Origin: Spirochaetota bacterium
GTDB lineage: Bacteria; Spirochaetota; Spirochaetia; DTKZ01
Direction of reading: 5' to 3'
Length of the DNA: 39,943 nucleotides
Assembly: GCA_026418195.1 (NCBI GenBank)
Contig: JAOABU010000121.1
Span: forward strand, 1 to 39,943
Shown: one piece after another, positions 8,209 through 15,467 of the stretch
Layout of the letters: every line of letters starts with the position of its first letter
Position numbering within the stretch: position 1 is the first letter of the stretch
Position numbers and translations under genes: made by a program
Notes under the pieces: generated by a model
Database searches by the model: none
Told to the model about the DNA's origin: nothing
The model's input: only the letters and a program-made list of their open reading frames with translations

Positions 8209-9309
8209 TTAGCGTTCTACGCGGGCACTTCCGCCTGCCACCAATTTTTCCACTTCTTTCAATGAAGCCATTGAGGTGTCCCCCGGAGTAGTCATTGCCA
8301 ATGCCCCGTGGGCAGCTCCATACTCTACACACAGTTGAGGATCCTTACCTGTTAGGAACCCATAGATGAGCCCCGATGCAAAACTATCCCCACCACCTAC
8401 TCGGTCATAGATCTCTAGATCCTTGTACTCCCGGGCCTGGAAAAAGGTTCCATCGTAGTACAGTACTGCACTCCAATCGTTGAAGGTTGCGGATTTCACC
8501 TCCCGTAGGGTAGTTGCCACAGCCTTGAAGTTGGGGAAGGTCTTTACCACTTCAGCGATCATCTTTTTGAAGTTCTCCACGTTGATCCCTCGAATGTCTT
8601 TGGAAAGACCCTCTACCTCGAATCCAAGGGCAGCGGTGAAATCTTCCTCGTTCCCGATCATCACATCCACATATTTTGCGATCTCCCGGTTGACCTCCAC
8701 AGCTCGCTTCTGACCACCGTTGGCCTTCCAGAGAGAAGCTCGATAGTTGAGATCGTAACTGGTAACTGTGCCATTCGCCTTCGCTGCTTTCATTGCTTCG
8801 ATCACCAGTTCTGGAGTGGTGGCAGACAGAGCGGCAAAAATACCTCCGCAATGGAACCAGCGAACTCCTTCCTCTTTGAATAGCTTGTTCCAGTCCACAT
8901 CCCCTACCTTCATCTGGGATGCCGCAGAGTTTGCTCGGTCAGATACCCCTAAAGCTCCCCGCACACCGAAACCCCGCTCGGTAAAGTTCAATCCTACTCT
9001 CGTGTTTCGTCCGATTCCATCGAAGGGCACCCACTTCACATGGGACAGATCCACCCCCCCTTGCATCATAAGATCCTGTAAAAGGTACCCTACGTCGTTA
9101 TCGGGTATGGAGGTAACCACAGTCGTGTCCAGGCCGAAACATTTCTTCAAGCCCCGGATCACGTTGTACTCCCCCCCTCCTTCCCAAACTCGGAACATCC
9201 GCGCCGTCTTGATCCGTACATCCCCCGGATCCAGACGAATCATGATTTCTCCTAGCGCCGCTGCATCCCATCGGCAAGCGCTTTTGGGTTTTATTGTGAG
9301 TTTTTCCAT
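8209..9309 (-). CDS. kdgK: 2-keto-3-deoxygluconate kinase (PfkB family)
   Basis: A 366-residue ribokinase-fold sugar kinase. The N-terminal part shows MIRLDPGDVRI...WEGGGEYNV, typical of KDG kinases, and the C-terminal catalytic loop RVGGGDSFASGLIYGFLTG contains the general-base aspartate of PfkB kinases. It phosphorylates 2-keto-3-deoxygluconate to KDPG for the adjacent aldolase. It is slightly longer than the usual 310-340 residues. It sits six bases after the IclR regulator stop and 13 bases before eda, so the three form one operon. Other 2-keto-3-deoxy acids are possible substrates, but the neighbours make KDG by far the likeliest. Confidence 0.92.
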   Translation of the reverse strand: MEKLTIKPKSACRWDAAALGEIMIRLDPGDVRIKTARMFRVWEGGGEYNVIRGLKKCFGLDTTVVTSIPDNDVGYLLQDLMMQGGVDLSHVKWVPFDGIGRNTRVGLNFTERGFGVRGALGVSDRANSAASQMKVGDVDWNKLFKEEGVRWFHCGGIFAALSATTPELVIEAMKAAKANGTVTSYDLNYRASLWKANGGQKRAVEVNREIAKYVDVMIGNEEDFTAALGFEVEGLSKDIRGINVENFKKMIAEVVKTFPNFKAVATTLREVKSATFNDWSAVLYYDGTFFQAREYKDLEIYDRVGGGDSFASGLIYGFLTGKDPQLCVEYGAAHGALAMTTPGDTSMASLKEVEKLVAGGSARVER

Positions 9310-9315
9310 AAGTCC

Positions 9316-10170
9316 TTACTCCTTCCGTCTATAGATTCCGCCCGAGTACCCCATACGCCGGGATATCTCTGCGGCCGTTTGCCGAACCTTTTCGCCGTAC
9401 TCCTGTATCTTCTCAGGTGAAAAAGAGTCTGCCACTCCCGAGACACTGATAGCGGCAATGATCCTCTTGGAATAATCACGGATCGGCGCTCCTACGCACC
9501 GTACTGTTAGTTCATGTTCCCGATCATCGATGGTATAGCCCCGTTCCCGAGCTAAGCGAAGATTCTCAATGAAGGCTTCGATGTTGGAAATCGAATTAGG
9601 TGTCTTTTTTTCGAAAGGGTAGTCCTTTAGCATCTCCCGCAGTTCAGCATCCGAATAATCCAGTAGCAGAGCTTTCCCCAGGGAAGTGCAATGAATGGGT
9701 ACTCGGGTACCGATGATGGAATACCGACGCAGGCTGGTAAAGGTTTCCGTTTTATCGATGTACACAACGTCGAACCCCTGACGAAGCGCAAGGAACACGG
9801 TGTGTCGAGTTGCTTCTGTAAGTTCGTACATGCAAGGACGGGCTTCGATCTTTAGATCCAGACTGTTTAGAAAGGAATTGGCCAATTCCACTAGATGAAG
9901 ACCCAAGGTATATCCCTGCCCTTCCTGCGTTTTCTGCACGTATCCTCGTTCTGCCAATACAGAAAGAAGACGAAACACTGTACTCTTATGGAGCCCTGTC
10001 TTTCGACTGAGCTCGATCAACCCGATTCCTCTTGGATTGTTGGCTAGTTCCTCCAATAAGTCGATGGTACGGCTGACTGACCGTACGGCGGAAGGTTTTC
10101 CCTTCCCTTTCGAAGGGTTCGTTTTACCGCTCCTATTTCTACTAGGTTGTATGCCGATACTGCGTTCCAT
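9316..10170 (-). CDS. IclR-family regulator of uronate genes (KdgR-like)
   Basis: A 284-residue regulator starting at ATG 10170; a TTG twelve bases further upstream is also in frame. After a basic N-terminal tail (RNRSGKTNPSKGKGKPSAVRS) comes the winged helix-turn-helix with recognition helix LHKSTVFRLLSVLAERGY, then a GAF-like effector domain (about residues 110-280) with CTSLGKALLLDY and CVGAPIRDY, both standard IclR signatures. IclR proteins such as KdgR repress sugar-acid catabolism until the keto-deoxy intermediate binds. It is the first gene of an operon with kdgK and eda and probably controls this cluster. Confidence 0.93.
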   Translation of the reverse strand: MERSIGIQPSRNRSGKTNPSKGKGKPSAVRSVSRTIDLLEELANNPRGIGLIELSRKTGLHKSTVFRLLSVLAERGYVQKTQEGQGYTLGLHLVELANSFLNSLDLKIEARPCMYELTEATRHTVFLALRQGFDVVYIDKTETFTSLRRYSIIGTRVPIHCTSLGKALLLDYSDAELREMLKDYPFEKKTPNSISNIEAFIENLRLARERGYTIDDREHELTVRCVGAPIRDYSKRIIAAISVSGVADSFSPEKIQEYGEKVRQTAAEISRRMGYSGGIYRRKE

Positions 10171-10220
10171 CCTTAAACTCAACCCTCAAAGCAGGTTTCA
10201 TTCTATGAGATTGCGGTTCT

Positions 10221-10249
10221 ATTATACGATGTAAATGAAATTTTGTCAA
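10221..10249 (-). promoter_or_regulatory. Perfect consensus promoter of iclR-kdgK-eda
   Basis: On the minus strand TTGACA, 17 bases, TATAAT: all twelve consensus positions match. The transcription start should be near 10214, giving a leader of about 44 bases. TTTCAT half-sites lie in opposite orientations at 10196-10201 and 10235-10240. Such a strong promoter implies control by repression. Confidence 0.85.
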
Positions 10250-10262
10250 AGAGGGAAGGGAG

Positions 10263-10802
10263 CTAAACACTCTCCTCTAAGCATCCTTCCCGATTACTGG
10301 GTTTACCACGGAATCGCAACACGAAGGAGACAGTGGCGTAGATGAGCATAATGAAGCTCGATACAGGAACGCACGCATACAGTACCCGTTTCGACATCTT
10401 GAAGATGGGGGTTTGGTCCGTAGCACGAATAGTTAGCTCTGTACTGTACAAAAGGAGAATAAGGAAAAAAAGCACACCGCAACCTTCTATGAATATATCG
10501 ATGACCCTTTTCCAGTTCCCTTTGACGGTGTCAGGTACAAGGCATACTCTGAAATGTTCTCGTTCCCTCCAAAGAGCTGCAGAGCCAAAAAATACGAAAT
10601 ACGCGAATACCATCTCCACGATCTCATCGAACCACCCAAAGGAAAAAATCGGTACAAACCGAAAGAAAACATTGCCCAATAGGAGGAAGAAGAGGAGTGT
10701 TAGCGCCATCACGCTGATCCCCCGCAGGATCTTCCCAACCATACGATCCACTAGGGATATATGATGCAGGACGTTCATTTTTCCCAACTGTTTCGTTTCC
10801 AT
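10263..10802 (-). CDS. dctQ: TRAP transporter small permease (DctQ)
   Basis: I start this 179-residue protein at METKQLGK, which has AAGGGA upstream; an upstream in-frame ATG would run into dctM. It has four membrane helices and the DctQ signature region FGWFDEIVEMVFAYFVFFGSAALWREREHFRV. Together with dctM and dctP it forms a tripartite ATP-independent periplasmic transporter driven by sodium or proton gradients, here most likely for unsaturated or deoxy-keto uronates. The order P-M-Q is unusual, since the small subunit is normally encoded between P and M. It starts 10 bases after the dctM stop. Confidence 0.9.
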   Translation of the reverse strand: METKQLGKMNVLHHISLVDRMVGKILRGISVMALTLLFFLLLGNVFFRFVPIFSFGWFDEIVEMVFAYFVFFGSAALWREREHFRVCLVPDTVKGNWKRVIDIFIEGCGVLFFLILLLYSTELTIRATDQTPIFKMSKRVLYACVPVSSFIMLIYATVSFVLRFRGKPSNREGCLEESV

Positions 10803-10812
10803 AACTGATCCC

Positions 10813-12093
10813 TTAACTGATGAGATTGGGGAGGAACAATGCCAGGCCCGGGAAAAAAGCGATAATAAGGGTAACGATGAGAATGCCAATGATATAGGGC
10901 AGCAGTTCTTTGCTTAAAGTCCACAGATCCACCCCACTGATACTGGCTACCGCGTAGAGACTCATTCCAACGGGTGGAGTAACGAGCCCGATCATGGAAC
11001 AAAGGATCATTACGACCCCAAACTGGACGGGATCGATCCCGTACTTGGCGATTAGAGGCATAAAAATAGGGATCGTAATCACAAGCACCGCTATCCCCTC
11101 GAGGAAACATCCTAGGAACAGGAGAATCCCAATTATGATAAGTAGAAGTACCTCCGGACTGGAACTGAACGACGTAAGTCCAGTAATGACTGCATCGGGA
11201 ATCCGCTGATGAATCAAGAGCCATCCAAAGAATCCTGCCGCAGAGATGATGAACAGAACCCGTACCGTATGGAGAGTGGTTTCCCAAAGAACCTTGGGAA
11301 GATCCCGCAGCCGGATCTCCCGGTACACCACAAGTCCCAGGAACAGGGCGTACAAACAGGCAATCACGGCTGCTTCAGTAGGAGTGAACAATCCGAATAA
11401 AATTCCCCCGATGATGATCACCGGTGTCATCAGGGGCAGAAAGGCAGCTTGAAAACTTGTCCAGATTTCCTTAAGGCTGGCCCGAGTTCCCTTGGGATAG
11501 TTGCGGATTCGGGAGAGGATCGCGACTGCAATCATCATCGCAATGGTCATCATGATTCCCGGAATGAATCCTGCCATAAAGAGTTTCCCCACCGAAGTAT
11601 TAGTAATACTCCCATAGATGACAAAGGGGATGCTAGGCGGAACTACGGGGCCTATGGTGGAAGAGGCCGCTGTAATGGCTGCTGAAAATTTTCTGTCGTA
11701 CCCTGCATCGTCCATCGCCTTGATTTCAATCAGGCCAAGCCCTGCCGCATCCGCTACAGCGGAGCCGGACATTCCTGAAAAGATAAGACTCGCGAGAATA
11801 TTCACATGCCCCAATCCACCCTTCACATGTCCAATCAGTGCATTGGCGAATTGAAAGATCCGGTTGGTGATGCCACCCGTGTTCATCAGGTTCCCTGCAA
11901 GGATGAAAAAGGGAATGGCTAGGAGGGTAAACCCTGTGGTAGCGTAGTACATCCGTTGGGCGATCATGGTAAGAATGCTTGCTTCACCCAAGAGAACAAA
12001 GGTTCCAATGGCAGTAATTCCCATCGCCACCGCAACGGGAACACCGAGAAGCATTAAACCAATCAACACGATGAAGATTCCAAGGGTTACCAT
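10813..12093 (-). CDS. dctM: TRAP transporter large permease (DctM)
   Basis: A 426-residue membrane protein with about twelve helices and the DctM/SiaM layout. It opens LGIFIVLIGLMLLGVPVAVAMG and contains the ion/substrate-site segments GMSGSAVADAAGLG and VTPPVGMSLYAVASISG. It is the channel-forming subunit that uses an ion gradient to move the acid delivered by DctP. The ATG has AGGAGG six bases upstream and lies 27 bases after the dctP stop. Full length for the family, with no damage seen. Confidence 0.95.
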   Translation of the reverse strand: MVTLGIFIVLIGLMLLGVPVAVAMGITAIGTFVLLGEASILTMIAQRMYYATTGFTLLAIPFFILAGNLMNTGGITNRIFQFANALIGHVKGGLGHVNILASLIFSGMSGSAVADAAGLGLIEIKAMDDAGYDRKFSAAITAASSTIGPVVPPSIPFVIYGSITNTSVGKLFMAGFIPGIMMTIAMMIAVAILSRIRNYPKGTRASLKEIWTSFQAAFLPLMTPVIIIGGILFGLFTPTEAAVIACLYALFLGLVVYREIRLRDLPKVLWETTLHTVRVLFIISAAGFFGWLLIHQRIPDAVITGLTSFSSSPEVLLLIIIGILLFLGCFLEGIAVLVITIPIFMPLIAKYGIDPVQFGVVMILCSMIGLVTPPVGMSLYAVASISGVDLWTLSKELLPYIIGILIVTLIIAFFPGLALFLPNLIS

Positions 12094-12120
12094 CCCGGCC
12101 TCCTGTAATGGATTATCTTC

Positions 12121-13122
12121 TCAGTTCTTCTCCACCATCTTTAAGAAGGTGTCCACGAACTCTTTCCCCGCGTACTGAGCAATTTTATCGTATGCGGGTT
12201 GCATGGCAGCTTTAAAGGGAGCTAGGTTCGGAGTGGTTACCACCATACCGAGTTGCTTCAATTTTTCGATCAGACCAGTTTCCTCTTCCTGAAGGGTTTT
12301 CCGCATGAAGTCTCCCGCCTTCTTGCTTTCCTCCATTACAATCTTTTGCTGCTCGGGAGTGAGCTTTTCCCAGGTCTTCTTGCTCATCACATGGACCATA
12401 GAGTTATATACATGTCGGGTTAACGCCAGATACTTCTGCACTTCATAGATCTTGTTCGAGTAGATCACTGCGAGAGGGTTCTCCTGTCCGTCCACCACAT
12501 TCTGCTTCAGAGCCATGTATAGTTCGGCAAAAGAAATCTTGGTAACCACGGCACCTAATGCTTCCATGGCCGACTGAAGCTGGATTTCTGGTGGAGTGCG
12601 AATCTTCAACCCCTTCACGTCCTCTGGACTATTGATAGGTCGTACGTTATTAGTAAGGTTCCGGAAACCCCATTCCCAGTTGGAAAGGAACACTAACCCT
12701 TGTTTATCCAGCTCTGGTGCGGCCCAGTCCTTGAACTCTCCGTCCAAGACTTTGTACGCATGGGCATAGTCCCGGAACACGAAGGGTAGCATGACCGTGG
12801 CGAACTTCTTTGTGTATTTATCCAATGCTCCCTGGGTGGGAAGACTCATATCAATGGCACCGAGAATGTTCTGTTCCAACATTTGAGGTGGATCCCCAAG
12901 CTGGTTGTTGGGGTACACGGCAATCTTGATGAGCCCATTCGTTCGCTTTTCTACCGCTTCCGCGAACATCTTTGCCGCTCTGTCCCCAGGGTGCCCATCC
13001 GCTGCATAATGACCAAACTTCATCTGAATCGGTTTCGCTACCGATTCCTTCGCTCCCGCCGCGTAAAGGGCAACACCGAATACCAGGAGCATAACCAGCG
13101 CGCAGAGTACTGTTCGTTTCAT
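12121..13122 (-). CDS. dctP: TRAP transporter periplasmic binding protein (DctP)
   Basis: A 333-residue solute receptor. The signal peptide (KRTVLCALVMLLVFGVALYA) ends in AGAKE, a pattern seen in spirochaetal binding proteins that look like lipoproteins but lack the cysteine. The mature domain has the DctP fold: HPGDRAAKMFAEAVEKRTNG, then GLKIRTPPEIQ with the arginine that pairs with the ligand carboxylate, then ALKQNVVDGQENPL. It captures a carboxylated sugar in the periplasm and hands it to DctQM. A strong AAGGAGG precedes the ATG. A small hairpin separates it from kduD upstream. Confidence 0.95.
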   Translation of the reverse strand: MKRTVLCALVMLLVFGVALYAAGAKESVAKPIQMKFGHYAADGHPGDRAAKMFAEAVEKRTNGLIKIAVYPNNQLGDPPQMLEQNILGAIDMSLPTQGALDKYTKKFATVMLPFVFRDYAHAYKVLDGEFKDWAAPELDKQGLVFLSNWEWGFRNLTNNVRPINSPEDVKGLKIRTPPEIQLQSAMEALGAVVTKISFAELYMALKQNVVDGQENPLAVIYSNKIYEVQKYLALTRHVYNSMVHVMSKKTWEKLTPEQQKIVMEESKKAGDFMRKTLQEEETGLIEKLKQLGMVVTTPNLAPFKAAMQPAYDKIAQYAGKEFVDTFLKMVEKN

Positions 13123-13172
13123 TTGATGCCTCCTTGATCTTTGAATTCTTTCCTCGCAGTATGACGTACGGA

Positions 13173-13189
13173 AGTCTCCAACGGAGACT
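13173..13189 (-). other. Intercistronic hairpin between kduD and dctP
   Basis: AGTCTCC, three-base loop, GGAGACT: a perfect 7-bp stem in the 91-base gap between kduD and dctP with no T tract. It may stabilise the dctP message or cause partial attenuation, so that the binding protein and the enzymes are made in different amounts. Confidence 0.5.
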
Positions 13190-13213
13190 ATTCCTTTCAG
13201 AGAGAGCCAACTC

Positions 13214-13975
13214 TTAACGAGCCAGCCATCCCCCGTCTACCGCGATGGCATACCCATGCACATAATTAGAAGCAGCCGAAGCAAGGAACACGGCCGCCCC
13301 CTTAAGGTCCTCTGGTTTTCCCCACCGTCCAGCAGGAATGCGACTGAGAATCTCAGCGTTTCGCTTCTCGTCCTGGCGGAGGGCTAGTGTATTGTTGGTT
13401 TCCATATATCCTGGAGCAATAGCATTCACGTTGATTCCATATTTAGCCCATTCGTTCGCCAGAATCCTTGTGATTCCCAATACTCCGCTTTTACTGGCCG
13501 TATACGCTGCTATGCGAATCCCCCCTTGAAACGAGAGCATCGAGGCAATGTTGATGATCTTTCCTCCCCTTCCTTGTCTTAAGAATTGTTTCGCCACCTC
13601 CTGGGATAGGAAAAACAGCACCTTCAGATTGGTATTCATTACTGCATCCCAATCCTCTTCCGTATACTCTAGTGCATCGTTCCTGCGAATGATCCCCGCG
13701 TTATTTACCAGGATATCGATCTGTCCAAAAGCCTCCATGGCCCCCTGAACAATGCGGCGAGGTGCGTCGGGTTCCAACAGATCGAGCCTGATCAAGTGAA
13801 ATTGCCGTCCTAAAGCCTGGATCGCCTCTTTCGTTTCGGTAGCATCTCGCCTTGCTACACCAGCAATATGGGCACCTGCTTCGGCCAACCCAATCGCTAT
13901 GGCCTGTCCCAATCCTGTGTTGCAGCCAGTAACGATGGCCACTTTCCCATCTAGCTTAAAATCATCTAAGACCAT
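13214..13975 (-). CDS. kduD: 2-deoxy-D-gluconate / 2,5-diketo-3-deoxygluconate dehydrogenase
   Basis: A 253-residue short-chain dehydrogenase started at MVLDDFKLDGK, which has an AGGAGGT site; an upstream in-frame start would lie inside kduI. The Rossmann motif is TGCNTGLGQAIA, the catalytic tyrosine and lysine are in YTASK with the serine in NIASMLSF, and the C-terminus ends VDGGWLAR as in KduD. KduD reduces 2,5-diketo-3-deoxygluconate (DKII) to 2-keto-3-deoxygluconate with NAD(P)H, the step after KduI. It follows kduI by 11 bases. Confidence 0.94.
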   Translation of the reverse strand: MVLDDFKLDGKVAIVTGCNTGLGQAIAIGLAEAGAHIAGVARRDATETKEAIQALGRQFHLIRLDLLEPDAPRRIVQGAMEAFGQIDILVNNAGIIRRNDALEYTEEDWDAVMNTNLKVLFFLSQEVAKQFLRQGRGGKIINIASMLSFQGGIRIAAYTASKSGVLGITRILANEWAKYGINVNAIAPGYMETNNTLALRQDEKRNAEILSRIPAGRWGKPEDLKGAAVFLASAASNYVHGYAIAVDGGWLAR

Positions 13976-13986
13976 GGACACCTCCT

Positions 13987-14835
13987 CTACCGGAGTACAT
14001 GCATGGGGACCGCGTCCATATCGGTAAAGGTCTGGTTCTCCCCCACCATTCCCCACACGAAAGAATAGTTCCGAGTACCTATCCCGGAATGGATTGACCA
14101 GCTTGGAGAAATCACCGCCTCTTCGTTTCGTACCACCAAGTGCCGTGTTTCTGTTGGAGCCCCCATCAAATGAAATACTACTGCATCGGGGAGCACATCA
14201 AAATACAGGTACACTTCCATCCGCCGTTCATGGGTATGGGTAGGCATCGTGTTCCATACAGAACCGGGTTCCAAACGAGTAAAACCCATAACTAAAGAGC
14301 AGGTAGGAAGTACATCCGGATGAATCACCTGATAGATGGTACGTTTATTTGACTCTTCCATGGATCCCATGGGGATCTTCTTGGCTTCCTGAATCGTGAT
14401 CCTTCGAGTAGGAAAGGATGCATGAGCTACCCCGCTGAGGAAGTAGAACTTCGCGGGTTTTTTCGTATCCACACTCTTGAATCCGATATCTCTGCTGCCC
14501 TTGCCTATATAGAGAGCATCTAGATGATCCAAGCGGTAGGAGTTGCCATCCACCGTCACTTCTCCTGGCTCTCCTATATTCAGAACCCCCATCTCCCGAC
14601 GTTCCAACAGGTACTCCGTTCCAAGGGTTTTCTTATCGGCTATGATCCGTATCTCAGAAAGAGGCACTGCCCCTCCTACGATGATTCGGTCGATATGGGA
14701 ATAGACCCACTTCAACTTTCCTGGAAGGAACAAGTCCTGAATGAGGAATTCCCTCCTTAACCCTTCCGTATCGAGAGTTTTGCCGTGTTCCGGATGGATC
14801 CCGTACCGGATCTCAAACGCTAAGTCTTTTGACAT
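13987..14835 (-). CDS. kduI: 5-keto-4-deoxyuronate isomerase
   Basis: A 282-residue double-cupin isomerase with family signatures EIRYGIHPEHGKTLDTEGLR at the start, DALYIGKGSRDI, the zinc-site region MPTHTHERRMEVYLYFD and a final SWSIHSGIGTRNYSFVWGM. It converts 5-keto-4-deoxyuronate (DKI) to DKII in pectin or glycosaminoglycan breakdown. The ATG has GGAGG upstream, and the gap to the cupin gene is two bases, so the two are tightly coupled. Length and residues look intact. Confidence 0.97.
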   Translation of the reverse strand: MSKDLAFEIRYGIHPEHGKTLDTEGLRREFLIQDLFLPGKLKWVYSHIDRIIVGGAVPLSEIRIIADKKTLGTEYLLERREMGVLNIGEPGEVTVDGNSYRLDHLDALYIGKGSRDIGFKSVDTKKPAKFYFLSGVAHASFPTRRITIQEAKKIPMGSMEESNKRTIYQVIHPDVLPTCSLVMGFTRLEPGSVWNTMPTHTHERRMEVYLYFDVLPDAVVFHLMGAPTETRHLVVRNEEAVISPSWSIHSGIGTRNYSFVWGMVGENQTFTDMDAVPMHVLR

Positions 14836-14837
14836 TC

Positions 14838-15212
14838 TTAATCCTCCAATAACCCTTGCTTCCGCATCAGTTCCACATGACTATCCCGCGGTGGGGCGAA
14901 GATATCAATTCCCTTGAACCCTGTCTTCGTGAATCCCCCATGCTCCACATTCGCTGGATGCACCACCACGTCTCCCGCCTGCACGTGAAAGGTCTTCCCA
15001 TCGATCACATGTTCTTCCGATCCCTCGAGGATAATAAGGATCTGCTCTGATTCGTGCCGATGAAGAGGAAACTCTGTTCCCGGAGGGTTTTCGATAAAGC
15101 TTACCAAGAGGTTGTCCCCGAGGACGAACCGGGTCTTCGAGGCTTCCGTGAGCATGGTGACCGGAAGATCTGCAATTCTATACACATACCGATGGTCTTT
15201 CATTTTTGCCAT
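14838..15212 (-). CDS. kdgF: KdgF-like cupin
   Basis: A 124-residue single-domain cupin. The metal-binding motif is PLHRHESEQILIILEG with two His and one Glu, followed by HPANVEHGGF with the last histidine. KdgF speeds the opening of 4,5-unsaturated galacturonate to the linear ketone DKI, the substrate of KduI. The size, the motif and the first position in the kduI-kduD operon all support this over a generic cupin. The ATG has GGGAG six bases upstream. Confidence 0.85.
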   Translation of the reverse strand: MAKMKDHRYVYRIADLPVTMLTEASKTRFVLGDNLLVSFIENPPGTEFPLHRHESEQILIILEGSEEHVIDGKTFHVQAGDVVVHPANVEHGGFTKTGFKGIDIFAPPRDSHVELMRKQGLLED

Positions 15213-15229
15213 AGATTACTCCCGTTTAG

Positions 15230-15255
15230 TTTCATAATGCAAAACATTATTTCAT
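15230..15255. promoter_or_regulatory. Candidate operator in the kdgF-kduI leader
   Basis: ATAATG-CAAAA-CATTAT is an inverted repeat (15234-15250) flanked by two TTTCAT copies 20 bases apart. It lies just downstream of the predicted transcription start, a standard repressor position. KdgR-type IclR boxes carry ATGAAA/TTTCAT half-sites, so this fits the IclR regulator in the cluster. Inference from sequence only. Confidence 0.4.
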
Positions 15256-15263
15256 ATATTGAT

Positions 15264-15291
15264 TCTATAATAGAAAGAGCTGAATTGTCAA
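15264..15291 (-). promoter_or_regulatory. Promoter of kdgF-kduI-kduD-dctPMQ
   Basis: On the minus strand TTGACA, 16 bases, TATAGA, with transcription expected to start near 15257, about 44 bases before the kdgF ATG. Confidence 0.6.
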
Positions 15292-15346
15292 TAGAATCCC
15301 TTCATCGCATCGTCCTGTAAAGCACAGTCAGAGATTCAGAAAAAAA

Positions 15347-15375
15347 TTGACAAACCAAATACCCTGGTTTATAGT
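15347..15375 (+). promoter_or_regulatory. Promoter of the aldose 1-epimerase gene
   Basis: TTGACA, 17 bases, TATAGT. The start should be near 15382, giving a leader of about 86 bases. The spacer holds a palindrome described separately. Confidence 0.7.
15352..15370. promoter_or_regulatory. Palindrome filling the galM promoter spacer
   Basis: AAACCA, seven bases, TGGTTT: a perfect 6-bp inverted repeat lying exactly between the -35 and -10 boxes, where a bound protein would exclude RNA polymerase. The cognate regulator is unknown. Confidence 0.4.
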
Positions 15376-15422
15376 TTCGTATTATAACATCATGTTTCAC
15401 GATACAAAATATCTTTGTGAAC

Positions 15423-15440
15423 TATCCCGGTATCGGGATA
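15423..15440 (+). repeat. Hairpin TATCCCG-N4-CGGGATA, copy 1
   Basis: A perfect 7-bp stem with a four-base loop in the galM leader, 15 bases before the AGGAGG. The same stem occurs a second time at 21333-21352. Confidence 0.6.
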
Positions 15441-15467
15441 CAATTTCAGGAAACAGGAGGATGGTAT

